64,000 bases of DNA from Moniliella sp. 'wahieum' (lineage: Eukaryota; Basidiomycota; Moniliellomycetes; Moniliellales; Moniliellaceae), in the NCBI GenBank assembly GCA_003971905.1, contig RSEE01000012.1:620001-684000 (forward strand). Direction: 5' to 3'. This document shows, in pieces, positions 1 to 10,892 of this stretch; the first letter of the stretch is position 1, and every line of letters starts with the position of its first letter. The notes beneath the pieces are model-generated. The model made no database searches. It was given only the letters and a program-made list of their open reading frames with translations, and had not been told where the DNA came from. Made by a program: the position numbers and the translations under genes.

Positions 1-231
1 GCATTTTCCCTTTTTTCGAGGAGATAGCAGACAAGTTGTAATACACGCGCCCCAGTGGCAAGCCGGGCCAGGAATTCCAGGGGACCCCGAAAGGCGAAAG
101 GGGATGGTTATAGCTCCGGACCAAGGCACATCAAGCGGATCATGAATGGAAGAGAGAAGAAAAGGCAAGGGAAGTACACTAAGCGACCGAACATACTACA
201 AACACTGTATGGGAGATGTCAGTTGCCGAAC
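1..231. other. 3' flank of the fasciclin gene
   Basis: No supportable coding region. This is the downstream flank of the minus-strand fasciclin gene. I see no further feature. Confidence 0.5.
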
Positions 232-3200
232 CTACGCCTCTGCGTCTGGTTCCGCTTCCGCCTCGCCCGACGTCAGAAGAGGTTCTGTCGCCGCATCAAC
301 AGGCACAGCGTTGCCTGCCACAAGACCAACAAGGACTGGCCAATAGGTCGCCATGAGCGCCTTGAGCGGGACCGAGACCGCCAGCACAGCTGCCCCCCCA
401 AACAGGGCAACGGCCCACCCGATGGGCGGTGCATCCCATTGTGGGTCGTAGGGGAAGGGTGCATCAACAAGTAGCACGCCCCCACCCACACCAGGGGGCC
501 GGACAAGCTGGATACCACGGTCGAGGACGTGAACGGCTGGGAGCCCGCTCTTAGACGGGCCAGTGGCACCCAGCACCCCGATAGCCACCGTTTGGTTCGC
601 AGGTACGGTCGGTGGTGTCCATGCCCCAGTTTGCACCTCGCCTTCCACAGGAAGGATACGGATAGAAAGTTGATTGAGCCGGTGATTCGCACATGTGCCC
701 CATGTCGCTCCGTCGGTCAAATCCACCGGTACCAGTGAAGCACGCTCAAAGGCGCTCGGCCCATCTCCTGGCGGTGCCGGGGGCCAAACTTTCTTCTTTC
801 CCCATTCAACGGGGGCGTCGACCGGAGCACAGTCCTCCGTCGCACCGGGGAGCTTGAGAATGTGTCTGGAGACAAACGATTCTCTTTCCTCCGAGTTGTT
901 GCGAAGCAGGGCAAGCAAATCGGGCGTGAATGCTCGTGAAATGGGGGACACCACAACATAGGGCCTGGGCAATTCAGCAGGTGAGGCAACGGTGGAGTTG
1001 TATGTCAACCCGAGAATGTGGGCAAATCGTGTTGTTGCAACCATCTCATGCATCTCAACCAGACCTGAAGAGAGTAACAAGTCCGCCTGCAAAAATGAAA
1101 GGAATGGTTGGTTTACCACAGCAGATAACAAGAGAAAAGTGAGAACAAAGGACGTACGATAGTAACGGTCAAGTTAGCGGGAAAGATGAGAGTGTCACCA
1201 AGTGTAAGGGTCCCGCGTTGGTGAGAATGTCATGTACTCCTTCGAGGTTGGCAGATCGATCCCACCTCTCAGGGGTGAAGACCTGATGACTCGGGGATGT
1301 AGCCGGGTCATTGGGCTCCAGTGTGACAAGAGTGAGGTTTCCCCCTTCCAAGGTAGGATAGGACTGATTCGCAGCCGAGACGAACGCGAACGGCTGTTGA
1401 ACACTCGATTGCTTCTTGCCTGGTGAGTTGGGCAGCTGAGGGAATCGGGACGTGTAGACCACGTCATGCACAAACGTCGCTTGGATTAAATGATCCAGCT
1501 TCCCGTCACATGGACCAATGCGTTACGGAACAATTCACCCAATGTGGAGGGGGATATGCCTCATCTCGCGGGATCAGCCCCGTGACCCTGTTGCTCTGAA
1601 GGAGAAGGGCCTCGGTCTGATTGGCCGCGGCCAGCCAAGCACCGAATGTGCCGATCGGAACAGGGGACCGGCTGGTACTAATATCCTTCAGTACCTCGGA
1701 CACACTCCCAGGCGGAGTGAGAGCATCCTTCAACAACCAGACCACATCTTGCCTCGCTCCTACCAGCAACGGCTCCATCGTCTGCACCTCTCTCCCGCCA
1801 AATGTGATGGTCGTCGTCAGGGGAGACGTCTCCCCAGCTTGCACACGCACATCCAGCCGCTGCCTTTCTCCCCCAAGACCAGAAGGACGCAGTTCGGTCG
1901 TTACTAGGCGCCGCGTCGTTCCCCGACGAGTCAAGTTGGCTAACCCCCACCCGGTAGGGAGGAGGTGGTACTGCAACTGCTCTTTCTGATCACCAAGGGC
2001 AGCCGAGTCGGGCGCAGCCAAGATGGTCAGTTGAGGAGGAACTTTAGCCTCGGCATGGGGAAAGGGGAGACGAGGGCGAGCAGGCCAATCGTCTTCGGGG
2101 TTATCAGGGTCTTCGTACGTCGGCCAAGCCGGCTGGGCGATGGCCCAACTCAACCCGTTCTGGTGCAGTAAAGTGGCAAACTTGCCCGCTCCACGAGCCA
2201 CAAGAACACGATGCACATTCATCGGAAGGATGGCCTTGGCTGGAGGAGGTAGGTAGGGGGACAAGGGCGCCCCCAGGAGATGCACTACTCCATTCTCCAC
2301 CAAGATCGTCTCTTCGACCACCAGAACAGGACCAAGCTGTGTCCTCCCGGAGGCATGGGAGAGAGTATAAGTACCTCCCAATGTCATAACGATATCTTGC
2401 TCCTTGGCGATCGAAGGCCGGTAGAGGGTGTGTTCACCAGCGACCATGTGCCAAGCAAGGAATTTGGCTCGATCATGAGCGGCGAGTGTCTCGTTAGAGT
2501 TGTATAGCCAAGCAAGCTCATCAGGGGTCACGCGAACGGGATTGTCGGAAGGGGAGGAAGAGTGGGAGGAAGAAGTGGAGGTGAAAGCCTCGTCCGAAGG
2601 GAAAAAGGCAGTCAACGCACGGGAACTCAATGGGACGGGCAAAGGGGATTTTCCCATACCGAGATCAATAAGGTGAGAGAGGGAGGTGAGTTGCGGGTGA
2701 GACTTGATCATCTTGGGCAATGGTGGTGGCGGCTCCAAAACCGCATCCACAGCCACTACCACACCCCTACTGCAGTTGACCGCGTAGACGCCCATGGCGG
2801 TACGGGCGATGGCTGGCGCATCCCCCTTTCGACCATAAGACCAACCGAATGTCGCTTCCTTCCCCGATTGAACAAACACCTTTTGGTTCCCATTGAGCAG
2901 CGGCTCCCCAGCCCCCTCCCCTCCGTCTCCGCCTCCACCGGGACCCTGATTGCGGGGGATGTAGAGAGTGGTCTCGAGCTGCCGCGCACCATTATCGGGA
3001 TTCTTCAAATCTTCAACCAGATCTCGACTAATTATATGGTAACGCAAAAGCCCGTTGAGCTGGGTGTTGATATTGTCTTGGGCGGTAACGTCGGCGCTGA
3101 AAAGCGGCGACAGGGCGGAAAGGAAGTCCTCATCAGCCTCCTGAGCAAAAGCAAGTTGCACGGCGCGTGGCCACGCCGAGTCAACAGGTGCTATGACGGT

Positions 3201-3413
3201 GAGGTTGATACCCTTGTGTTGAAGACTGTTGATGGCGGGGATCAAGCGTGCGCGCTGCAAAAGGCGGACCAAGATGCGGTGGTCGGGCGACGCGTTGAGC
3301 ACATCCAATACGTTCGACGAGCCCACATCGGGCGGGAAGGGATGGACGGGAAGCGCACCGGCCAGCACCGCCATCGCTCCGCCCAGGACGGAGAGAAGCA
3401 GCGCCAGACGCAT
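232..3413 (-). CDS. Fasciclin (FAS1) multi-domain membrane protein
   Basis: Probable secretory/vacuolar-membrane glycoprotein built of repeated fasciclin adhesion domains. The ATG at 3413 begins a clear signal peptide (MRLALLLSVLGGAMAVLAG). FAS1-like units follow: one with VLDVLNAS and LTVIAPVDSAW, one with ALTAFFPSDEAF, one with LTILAAPDSAAL, one with TGLIPRDEAY, and a last weaker one beginning EMHEMVATTRFAHIL. NxS/T sites are common. Near the C-terminus PIGWAVALFGGAAVLAVSV is a transmembrane segment, followed by a short acidic tail with a TEPLL dileucine-like signal, as in fungal vacuolar fasciclin proteins. The middle exon resumes near 1510 in a different frame. The peptide across that point (HWS..CDGKLDHLIQATFVHD) is uninterrupted if one base is missing, so I read it as an indel rather than an intron. 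A real intron probably separates the segment ending near 1155 from the last exon starting near 1090. Confidence 0.8.
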
Positions 3414-4088
3414 GGCGCGCACCAGGGCTAGCGAGATGAAGGCGGTGATGGGGGTGGGTGGGGGTGGTGGCGAGTCTGGGTAGGTGGTGGTCACCCAGCT
3501 CGGGGGGCAGCTGTGGGCAGCCACATGATGCGTGATGCATGATGCCTGGACTGACGGCCTGCCTTAGGACCGCATGACGTAATTGCGCTGGCAGCCGGTC
3601 GGTCTGTGCGCGCTCAGCCGCTCCACGAGCTTCAATAGCGGCGTGGTTGATTAATGTAGGTTTGGCTGTGTGGATGTGTTAGGGTGCTCGCGCAGCAGGC
3701 ACAAACGGCGCAGGCACAACAGAGCAGCACAGCGACGTGATCTGTTGCAACAACACCACATGTTTGGGCGACGTCCAGCCCTCCCTGTCAACACACACGC
3801 TGGATCTAACCCACAGGAGTTCGTGCATGGATATATGCGACCCCTGTGGTCTCTTTTCTCTGTTATCGTGACCCATCGGGGACGCGGGCAGCCCCGATTC
3901 AATCCAACATCATGTATCGTGTACTCCCTCTATAGTGATGATGGCCATTCCAACACCTGAGTACATGGTAACATTGATATGTTGATCATCCTTCGGCACA
4001 CCCTCTCGAGTACTGTGCGATCCCATGGAAAATATGAAAAGAAGTGAGTTTCGCGCACATCTCGCTCAAACGGCTTGACAATAAAGGG
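3414..4088. other. Intergenic: fasciclin promoter and DMT gene 3' flank
   Basis: No gene seen. It holds the heptad repeat at 3524-3544, a GCTCAGC word at 3612-3618 and otherwise unremarkable sequence. An antisense open frame at 3670-3960 has no recognisable protein features. Confidence 0.5.
3524..3544. repeat. 7-bp tandem repeat, CATGATG type, 3 copies
   Basis: Units CATGATG, CGTGATG, CATGATG lie head to tail about 110 bp upstream of the fasciclin start codon. The array belongs to the family of intergenic heptad arrays described in the findings. Confidence 0.8.
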
Positions 4089-5886
4089 TTACGCGTGGGC
4101 GGAAGATGAGGGAACAGGGGCAATGGCCTGTCGCTGCAAGCGACGTTTCCTCCTCCTTCGTCGAGGTGCGATGGTATGTTTCTGCTCGCCCCAAACCATG
4201 ACACAAAATCCACAAAGAATCAAAGCGCACCCGATCAAGCCCAAGAAGGTGGGATGGCTACCCAAGGCCACATCTGCCACCTGCACCAGGATGGTGGTGA
4301 GCAGACATGAGACCGATGCAAGTACAGGCCCCCACAGGCCAAGCAAGATCGCTAGTACAAAACACAGGTTAGCTGGCAGTCGCCGGTACAAGAGAAGCAC
4401 GTACAGAAGCAAGCGTTAAACACAATCCCAAAGCCCGCCACACAGGCAAGGCTAACATACACCATGGGGTTTTGAGGGAGCTCGAACGGTTCCCAGTCCA
4501 TAATGTGCGCCAGGAGAACAACAGTCCACAGAAAGACAGCAGTGCAGAACCCAATAAGAGAAGTGACCAGACTGGCATGCAAACCAAAGGGGAGCGTCGG
4601 CGGGTGAGGGTCCCATCGTGCCCCATCCCGCTTGCGGGGGCGGGGAACTGGCAACGTTGTGCCTTCCGAAATGGTGGGCAAGCCTGCGTCTTCGCCATCC
4701 AGGGAGCTAGGTCGGGGTGCACCCAATGCACGCCCGCCGGTACTGCCCTCGGCATCTGTATCGGGAAGGGGCCAAGTCCTGCCGGAGCCAAGAGTGGTCT
4801 GAGTGGGAAAACGCTTGAAGTCGCTGTCACCCTGGATGGTGCTGCCGTCCAAGTCAGTTTCCGCATCGGTTTCCGTCTCAGTCTCGGTCTCGGTCTCGGT
4901 GTCAGTGTAGATCTGGGATTCGCGTAGACCCGCCGTATTATCCAGATCAGACTGGGGTGGTGGGAGAGGCTCGAGAGGTGGAAGCATATTTTCCCCTGGC
5001 AGCGTACCGAGCAACTTGAACAAAACTTCATACAGGCCCATGCTGATCGCTCCGAGCAGGGCAAGAAGGTCGCCTAGCAGGGCATTCGGGTACGGTGTGT
5101 CTTCCGTTTCCGTGCCACCATAGGCTGTCACGGTCACGCCCAGCACCGCGACGGCTGTGGCGATCACTTGAATGCCCGCCACTCGTCGCCCAAAATCCAG
5201 ACACTAAACACCAAGGCGGCTAGTGCATTGGTGTTATAAATAGCACTGATGTCACTCATGCGTGTGTATGGTACAGCCGCGTACCAGCTCATGGCCGCTA
5301 CGCCAACTCCAATGGTCAAGATGAAGCTTGAGCCCAAGCTGCGGAACAGCACTTGCGCGGTGGAAACGGCGGGCGGAGGCACAGCCCACATTTCTTTGAT
5401 TACCCGAGCGGCATCCTCGAGGTTTGCTTCGGCTGCTGTCGGAAGCGGTGGTGATGGGGCCTAGCAAGGACAGGGAGGGCCCGAGCATGCCATCGAATCG
5501 CCTTCCACATCCGCGGGAGGTAATACTTCCGGATGGACTTGCCCGTGCGGAGCTTGAGTCCGAGAAGATGAAGGGGGAGGATGAGAGGCAAACGTGCTGT
5601 GGCCCAGGTACAGGGACACAGAACGGGCTTGCGGTACCCCAATCCAGCTTGCACCCATGCCGCCGACTCGGTCTGGGCAGTGTAGGCAATCAAGCTGAGA
5701 ACGAACGCCCCTACGGCTGGATGGCCGCCCGGCAGCGCATCCAGCGCGGCAACCGCCCGCCGAGCAGGGGTAACGCCGGGCAGACGCTCCCACCAACGTG
5801 GAGCAGGTTCCGTGGGGCGCAATCGGGGTAGCAGGGGTGCGGGCCTCGGGCGCAGGGGGCAAGGACGCACTCGAGGGGCCCAGCAT
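4089..5886 (-). CDS. DMT-superfamily transporter (SLC35F/THI74-like)
   Basis: Polytopic membrane transporter of the EamA/drug-metabolite transporter superfamily, close in pattern to SLC35F5 and yeast Thi74/YML018C vacuolar proteins. Substrate unknown. The likely ATG is at 5886. An early segment (GAFVLSLIAYTAQTESAAW, then YRKP and a hydrophobic helix) starts the first helix pair. Next come AQVLFRSLGSSFILTIGVG, YTRMSDISAIYNTNALAAL and VIATAVAVLGVTVTAYGG. A long acidic loop with a Thr-Glu repeat follows, then more helices ending LLGLWGPVLASV and a basic tail. A 3' intron is convincing: donor GTACGTG near 4410, CTAAC branch point and TAG acceptor near 4361. Near 5167 the frame changes inside FK|VIATAVAV with no intron, consistent with one lost base. 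Confidence 0.8.
4870..4905. repeat. In-frame GGTCTC-type hexamer repeat (Thr-Glu run)
   Basis: Imperfect 6-bp units (ggtctc/agtctc) inside the cytosolic loop of the DMT transporter encode an alternating Thr-Glu stretch on the minus strand. It is probably length-variable. Confidence 0.75.
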
Positions 5887-6180
5887 GGTGTGGAGCAAGG
5901 CCAGGAGGAGGCGGGGCGGGGGCGGCGTAGCAACTACTACGCCGGACGGAGTGGTGGTAGCTGGAGGGACCAGTGACCGGTGATGTTCCACGGGTGACCT
6001 GCGATCGGTGACAGGCTGGAAGCATGACAATCGAAGTCTCTTTGAATTCAACGTTCAAAAATCCTCATCGGTATCGCTTGGGTTCGTGCCTGGGCAGACG
6101 GATCTGTGACTCAGTTCTGAGGCTAAGCGCTGCGACGCTGAGGCTGAGGGCTACTGCGGCCTGCGGTCCCAGTGTCACAT

Positions 6181-6341
6181 GCACGCGTCACGCGTCACGC
6201 GCCATGTGGGTGTGTGTCCCCTGTTGTTACGCGTCAGCATCATGCATCATGCATCATGCACCAGGGCCAGGTTTCGAGCCAACGTAGTCAACGTGGCCAA
6301 CGTCATGTCACGCATCATGCGTCACGCGTCACTAGTCACTC
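6181..6341. repeat. Composite heptad array (ACGCGTC, GCATCAT, GTCACGC)
   Basis: Head-to-tail 7-bp units: ACGCGTC copies at 6183-6196, exact GCATCAT x3 at 6238-6258, and a degenerate run GTCACGC/ATCATGC/GTCACGC/GTCACTA/GTCACTC at about 6307-6341. Unit length is conserved while sequence drifts. Confidence 0.8.
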
Positions 6342-6389
6342 ACTGGACTACACTGCGCCCGTCCTGGTCGTGCTCTTCCGACGTGTCTC

Positions 6390-6508
6390 TTGAAGCTTGA
6401 AGCTTGAGTAGCTTGAGCCAGTCACCTACTCACTAACTAGTGTTACTAGTTACTAGTCACTGGTCACTGGCAATCACCGGCCACATACAGCACGGTGACA
6501 TGTGACAT
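6390..6508. repeat. Three further heptad arrays
   Basis: TTGAAGC x2 at 6390-6403; GTTACTA x2 followed without a break by GTCACTG x2 at 6442-6469; and GTGACAT x2 at 6495-6508. All have a 7-bp period. Confidence 0.8.
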
Positions 6509-6869
6509 GTTCCTACTCTGCGACCAACCGTGCCGAGCAAGCCCTGTGTGGCATCCCCTTGAGAGTCGCACCCACGACACCTCTAGCTGCCACCTTCGGA
6601 AGCTCAAGCACACCTCAAGAGCTATTGCATAAGCGCCCGCCGAAGATTGAAGGGCCCGTTTGGACCCGTTTTCCACCTCCGCTGAGCCGGTAGTCTTGGC
6701 TGTACCAATAAAACATCTGAGAGACAAAAGTATGGTATACACGCATTACGAATCGTGGGGACAAAATAGAAGGGTAGTAGCTGGATCATCAATCACAGCT
6801 CATTGAACAGAGGAAGGATAGATATGCCACAAGAGGCAACCGGAATTGCACGACCAAAGGCGGCGGTAA

Positions 6870-8647
6870 TTATGCCACGGGCGACTCCGAATGAGCTTCG
6901 TGCTCCTTGTCTTCCTTTTCCAAGTCCAGCGGCGCGACAGTGGCGATGTGCTTGTCGGCAAAGTCATTGTAGGGGAACGGCAAGGGATGTGCATCGGGCC
7001 GCACTCCCGTTGCAATCTCCACAATCTCGGGGTGGATGGTGGGGTAGGACCAACAAAGTGCCTCCGCGCCTCAAAGATCCAAGTCAACAGACAGAAGAGA
7101 GCGATCACGACTTCGACCACAATGGTCCAATTCATCTCGTTGCCCCCGGTCACCGGCACGGCGGTAGGGAAGAAGAAAAAGATGGTCGTGACCAAGTTGA
7201 AAGAGAGGGCAATCAGGTTGATCACCGGCCCGGCCCGACCAAGGTTCCAGCTCCGCTGTTGACCCGGCGGGACATACGCGTCGAGGATACCCCGGCCACG
7301 AAGAAGGATGATAACGACCGGGATCATGTAGGAGGTTTGGAAGTTGATAACGGACGAGTCCAGAATAGCACCGTAACCGGCCGGCGTGCCAAGGTAGATC
7401 AATCCAAAGACAGTCACCCAAAAACTGGTGAAGGTGATGGCCATGACGGGCGTGTGGAGGGTCTTGCTCTCATACTGCCACCAACGGTGGAAGAACAAGG
7501 CGCGGTCCATCGCTAGGGAATGGACGACACGCGAGGCTGCAGTGAGGATGCCCGTGGCAGCAAAACACATTGACAAGACGGGGAACATGATAAGACAGAT
7601 CGCACCGGCTTGATTGCGCGTAGCTTGGTACAGGATTTCCAGCAGGGGGCCCGCGCTCGACTCGATCACCGCGTCGTAGTTGGTCAAGCAAAAGAGCAAA
7701 ACGATGAGAAAGACAAGACTCAAGCTAGCGCCAAGCATGACAGCCATAACCATGACTGAAGAGAAACGGGGGTTAGTATATGGACGGGGGGGAAGACAGT
7801 GGAGAAATGTAGTAACGTACTTGCAGGAACGTACTTAGCCGGGTTGCTGACCTCCTCGGCAATGTGCAGTACGCCGTCGATGCCTAGTGGGCACAGAAGT
7901 GTTAGCGAATGAAGCGAGAGAGTATGTGGGGATCACAGACATACCAGTGAGGGAGAAGGCTGATTGAAGCAGGCCAAGAATCCAGGCCACGCCATCGGGC
8001 AGCCCAGTTTGGTTGACGAAAGAAGCAAAAACAAAGCGGCCAGTCTGGAATTTGCCCGAGGAGCAGGCAAGGCACACAATCGACATGACCGACACCGGCA
8101 ATCATCCACAGGAGGGAGGCGCGATTGACCATGTCAAGTAGCTTGATGCCAAACACATTGATGGCCCAGGCGCCAATGGTGAGGGCCAAGTAGATCAGGA
8201 AAACATGCCAGTTCTTCACCTCGTAGCTAGGATCGCGGAACGCGATGATGCCTGTAATGAATTGAGCAAAAATGGAGGAAGCCGAAGCTGTGACAGCGAT
8301 CCAGCCAGCACCGTTGATCCAAGCAGTGATGTAGGAGAGAACAACGCGGCGCTTGGTATACTCAATCCCTGGGGGTGCACAGAGCAGGTAAGCCCAACTC
8401 GAGACGCCAGACCAAATCGGGAGTACTGCGGCAATCTCGGCAAGTGAGAGGGCCATGCACAGGATTCCACACCAGCTAGCGACCATGCCCCAGTAACTGT
8501 TGGTCCACCCGACCCCAGTACAGTCGAGAGCGATCCGGATGCGGCGATGGCGCGAATTCAGAATAGACAGACTAACGCCCACGGCCGCCATAGGCCGAAG
8601 GACTTGCGCGGCATGGACGTAGGTGCCTCGCCAGGAACAAGTGGCAT
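6870..8647 (-). CDS. Amino-acid/GABA-type permease (APC superfamily)
   Basis: Twelve-helix-type plasma-membrane or organellar amino-acid permease of the fungal GABA/choline permease group. The ATG chosen at 8647 precedes MPLVPGEAPTSMPRKSFGL. Recognisable segments include VSLSILNS, GWIAVTASASSIFAQFITG, MVNRASLLWMIAG, a serine-rich AATGILTAASRVVHSLAMDRA loop, LDSSVINFQTSYMIPVVIILLRGR and EMNWTIVVEVVIALFCLLTW. The last exon reads HPEIVEIATGVRPDAHPLPF and ends in an acidic tail with a stop at 6870. Introns lie near 7755-7820 and around 7880-7950. Several frame changes inside conserved segments (near 8550, 8100 and 7030) have no splice sites and fit single-base losses. The substrate cannot be told from sequence. 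Confidence 0.8.
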
Positions 8648-8653
8648 GGCAGC

Positions 8654-8675
8654 GGGGGGGGGGGGGGGGGGGGGG
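8654..8675. repeat. Homopolymer of 22 G
   Basis: An uninterrupted G22 run lies six bases upstream of the permease ATG; in the transcript it would be C22 in the 5' leader. Its length is unlikely to be exact in any assembly. Confidence 0.9.
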
Positions 8676-10892
8676 ATGAGGCGGTTGGTTTGAAGTGTAG
8701 AGTTGGTAGCAATGTCAGCGGAAACGACGGTAGATGGTGCTCCTCGTTGCGTAGCTGGTAGCTTTTGGTGGTGGCAACACGAGGAGGGGCGGGGAGGGCA
8801 AGGAGTTAGGGACTCTGAGGAGGATGGGGAGTTAAGTGTGGTTGGGGAGAGAAGGAAAGAATCCCCATCCCTTGGTATCTGTCGGATTTATGGATCAAAA
8901 GATCATCGATCACCGAACAGGGCCCAACTTTGAAACGCGTGGCTGTTCGGAAGAGTGCGGCTCTGGGGGGCAGTGTGAGTATGACGCGGGACGCTGAGCG
9001 CGCTGTGCAACGGGGGAGTGGGAGGCCGAGATCTAACCCTGTCCCACAGATGGGGGTGGCTGACCCTGTGCAGAGGGGGCGGGCAGGCAGCGGGTAGGCC
9101 TGTGTTGCTGGCTTCGGGCTACACTGGCGCCTGGCCAAGAGACTGGAAAATGCCGAGCGAGCGGCGGCTCGATTTGGGCCAGGCGCGCTCTGTTCCCGGC
9201 CAGGTCTGATGAATGGGTCCGGTCACCGGTCAGATATAACTGGCAGTGCGTCAGGCTCAGCGCTTCCGCGCCCCGGTAGAACCTGGATGCGTTTACTAGT
9301 TGTTCCGTTGTTCTGCACCTCGTCGCACAGGGGCAGCCTGGAGCCGCGCGCTCAGGCTGAGCTCTCACAATTCGAGTTCCTGGGGTGACATGATGTGACG
9401 TGTGACATGCAGACGCGCTGACATACACTGGCGTGCTGCGATGCTGCGGATGTGGAGCACTGCGGCTTGGGCGAGTGATTCAGTGCGATGCCCTCCTGTT
9501 CCGGCGTTTGTGCCCGACGTCTCAGAATTAAGCCGCAGCGCTTCTGGCCCTTCTGATAAGCGCCCCAGCTTTCAAATTGCAACCTTCTGAGCATAGGACA
9601 GGGGGAGAGGCTGCTCCGACAGGCTCCGACCGACTGCCCTGGCTAGGCTATCTGCGCTCGGGACAACGTGCTAGTTCGCTACCGACATTTTCCTCTCTAC
9701 ACGGCGCGCCTTGGGGGCAGTGTCGCGCATATCATCCATGCCACTCCCACACACTGTTGACTACGTTTACTCCGTTGCGCGTTATCTGGGCCTCGTATTG
9801 ATGCGTAGCCAACCCCGCGCGGGCGCGCGAACCTTTCAACTTTCACATTTCATGTCCATTAGTTCAACGTTCATTTTCTTCCGCCAATGCGTAGACTGTG
9901 CATAAGGTAATCCACGCGCTTAGCTAAGCCGTTACCTGCCCAGCCCCACTCTCGGGTTTGTATCGTTGCAGCTCATCGAGCTCGCTGGATAGTTATTTTT
10001 TGGCCACCGCTGCCAGCTCCAAACCTTGCCCAACCCTGCGACTGGCGCGTCATTTCGTTGAACGAGATCTCAAGAGCGACAAGTTCTGGACTGGTCCCGG
10101 GTTTGACATCTCCCTGAAGCTTGAAGGGGGCTCTACACCGACATTATTGTGCCATATTATCCGGCTGCGGCCATTGACCCCACTCGTTCGACAAGCCCCC
10201 CTGATTGAGTCTCTCAGGGCGAGGTGTTGAACTTTAGCTGCGCGGATGGTGTTTCATCTCTCGAAAAATCCAGAAAGGTTGGGAGTGATCGGCCACAGAG
10301 GCCCTTAGGCTTGAGCCATGGCATGAGCGACGTGCAGTCCTGCCTATACTTCTACCATCTGTAAGCCAGGTAGAAATCATGGGCCCCACACCTGCTGTAT
10401 TCGTTGGGCCACAGCCCAAAATCCTCATGCGAGTCAGCTGACCTGCCGGTCCCAGTGATCACGCCCGGTCAATGACATGCTATAATGCTCCATTGAAGCG
10501 ATTCGCGGTGGCCGGAAAGTAGTGTCTGACTGTCCATGGCCTAGACCCCTTGGACTCCAGAGCTCTGACCTCTGTGACCTCTACGCGGGGGTCGTGATGT
10601 TTCTCTCTCCGTCGAGGGAGGATATGGACCGGGAGAAATTACTGGAGGAGACCTGTCAGATGTCAGACCTGAGGCTTGCCTGCAATCTGGACAGTCGTTG
10701 GACACCGCTGAAGAGGCATCGTGCTGGCATCACTGTCACTGGGGCCTGTCAACTGCGCCGATACATGGTCAAAACATCAAATCATACTCAGGCGTTGGTA
10801 TGCAGGGCTGGCCGCCTCGTACTCGGTCAGGAAGATGCTGTCTTTTTTGGACGCGAGAAACCTACCATCACAAGTCAGGCCAGGCCCAAAGA
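8676..10892. other. Gene-poor stretch of about 2.2 kb
   Basis: No open frame here shows a recognisable domain, signal peptide or helix pattern; the longest (10522-10917, plus) overlaps the 3' end of EAF3 and looks like chance. It contains GCTGAGC/GCTCAGC words at 8993, 9255 and 9356, a GATCATCGATC word near 8899 and two GTGACNT heptads at 9395-9408. An undetected non-coding RNA or degraded gene cannot be excluded. Confidence 0.5.

Larger units (their letters stand above)
5887..6869. other. Intergenic region rich in 7-bp tandem repeats
   Basis: About 1 kb between the transporter start and the permease 3' end with no supportable gene. It is the densest block of heptad arrays in the window (6181-6341, 6390-6403, 6442-6469, 6495-6508), with four ACGCGT hexamers at 6183, 6190, 6229 and 6324. 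The repeats on the transporter side lie about 300-450 bp upstream of its ATG. Confidence 0.6.
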
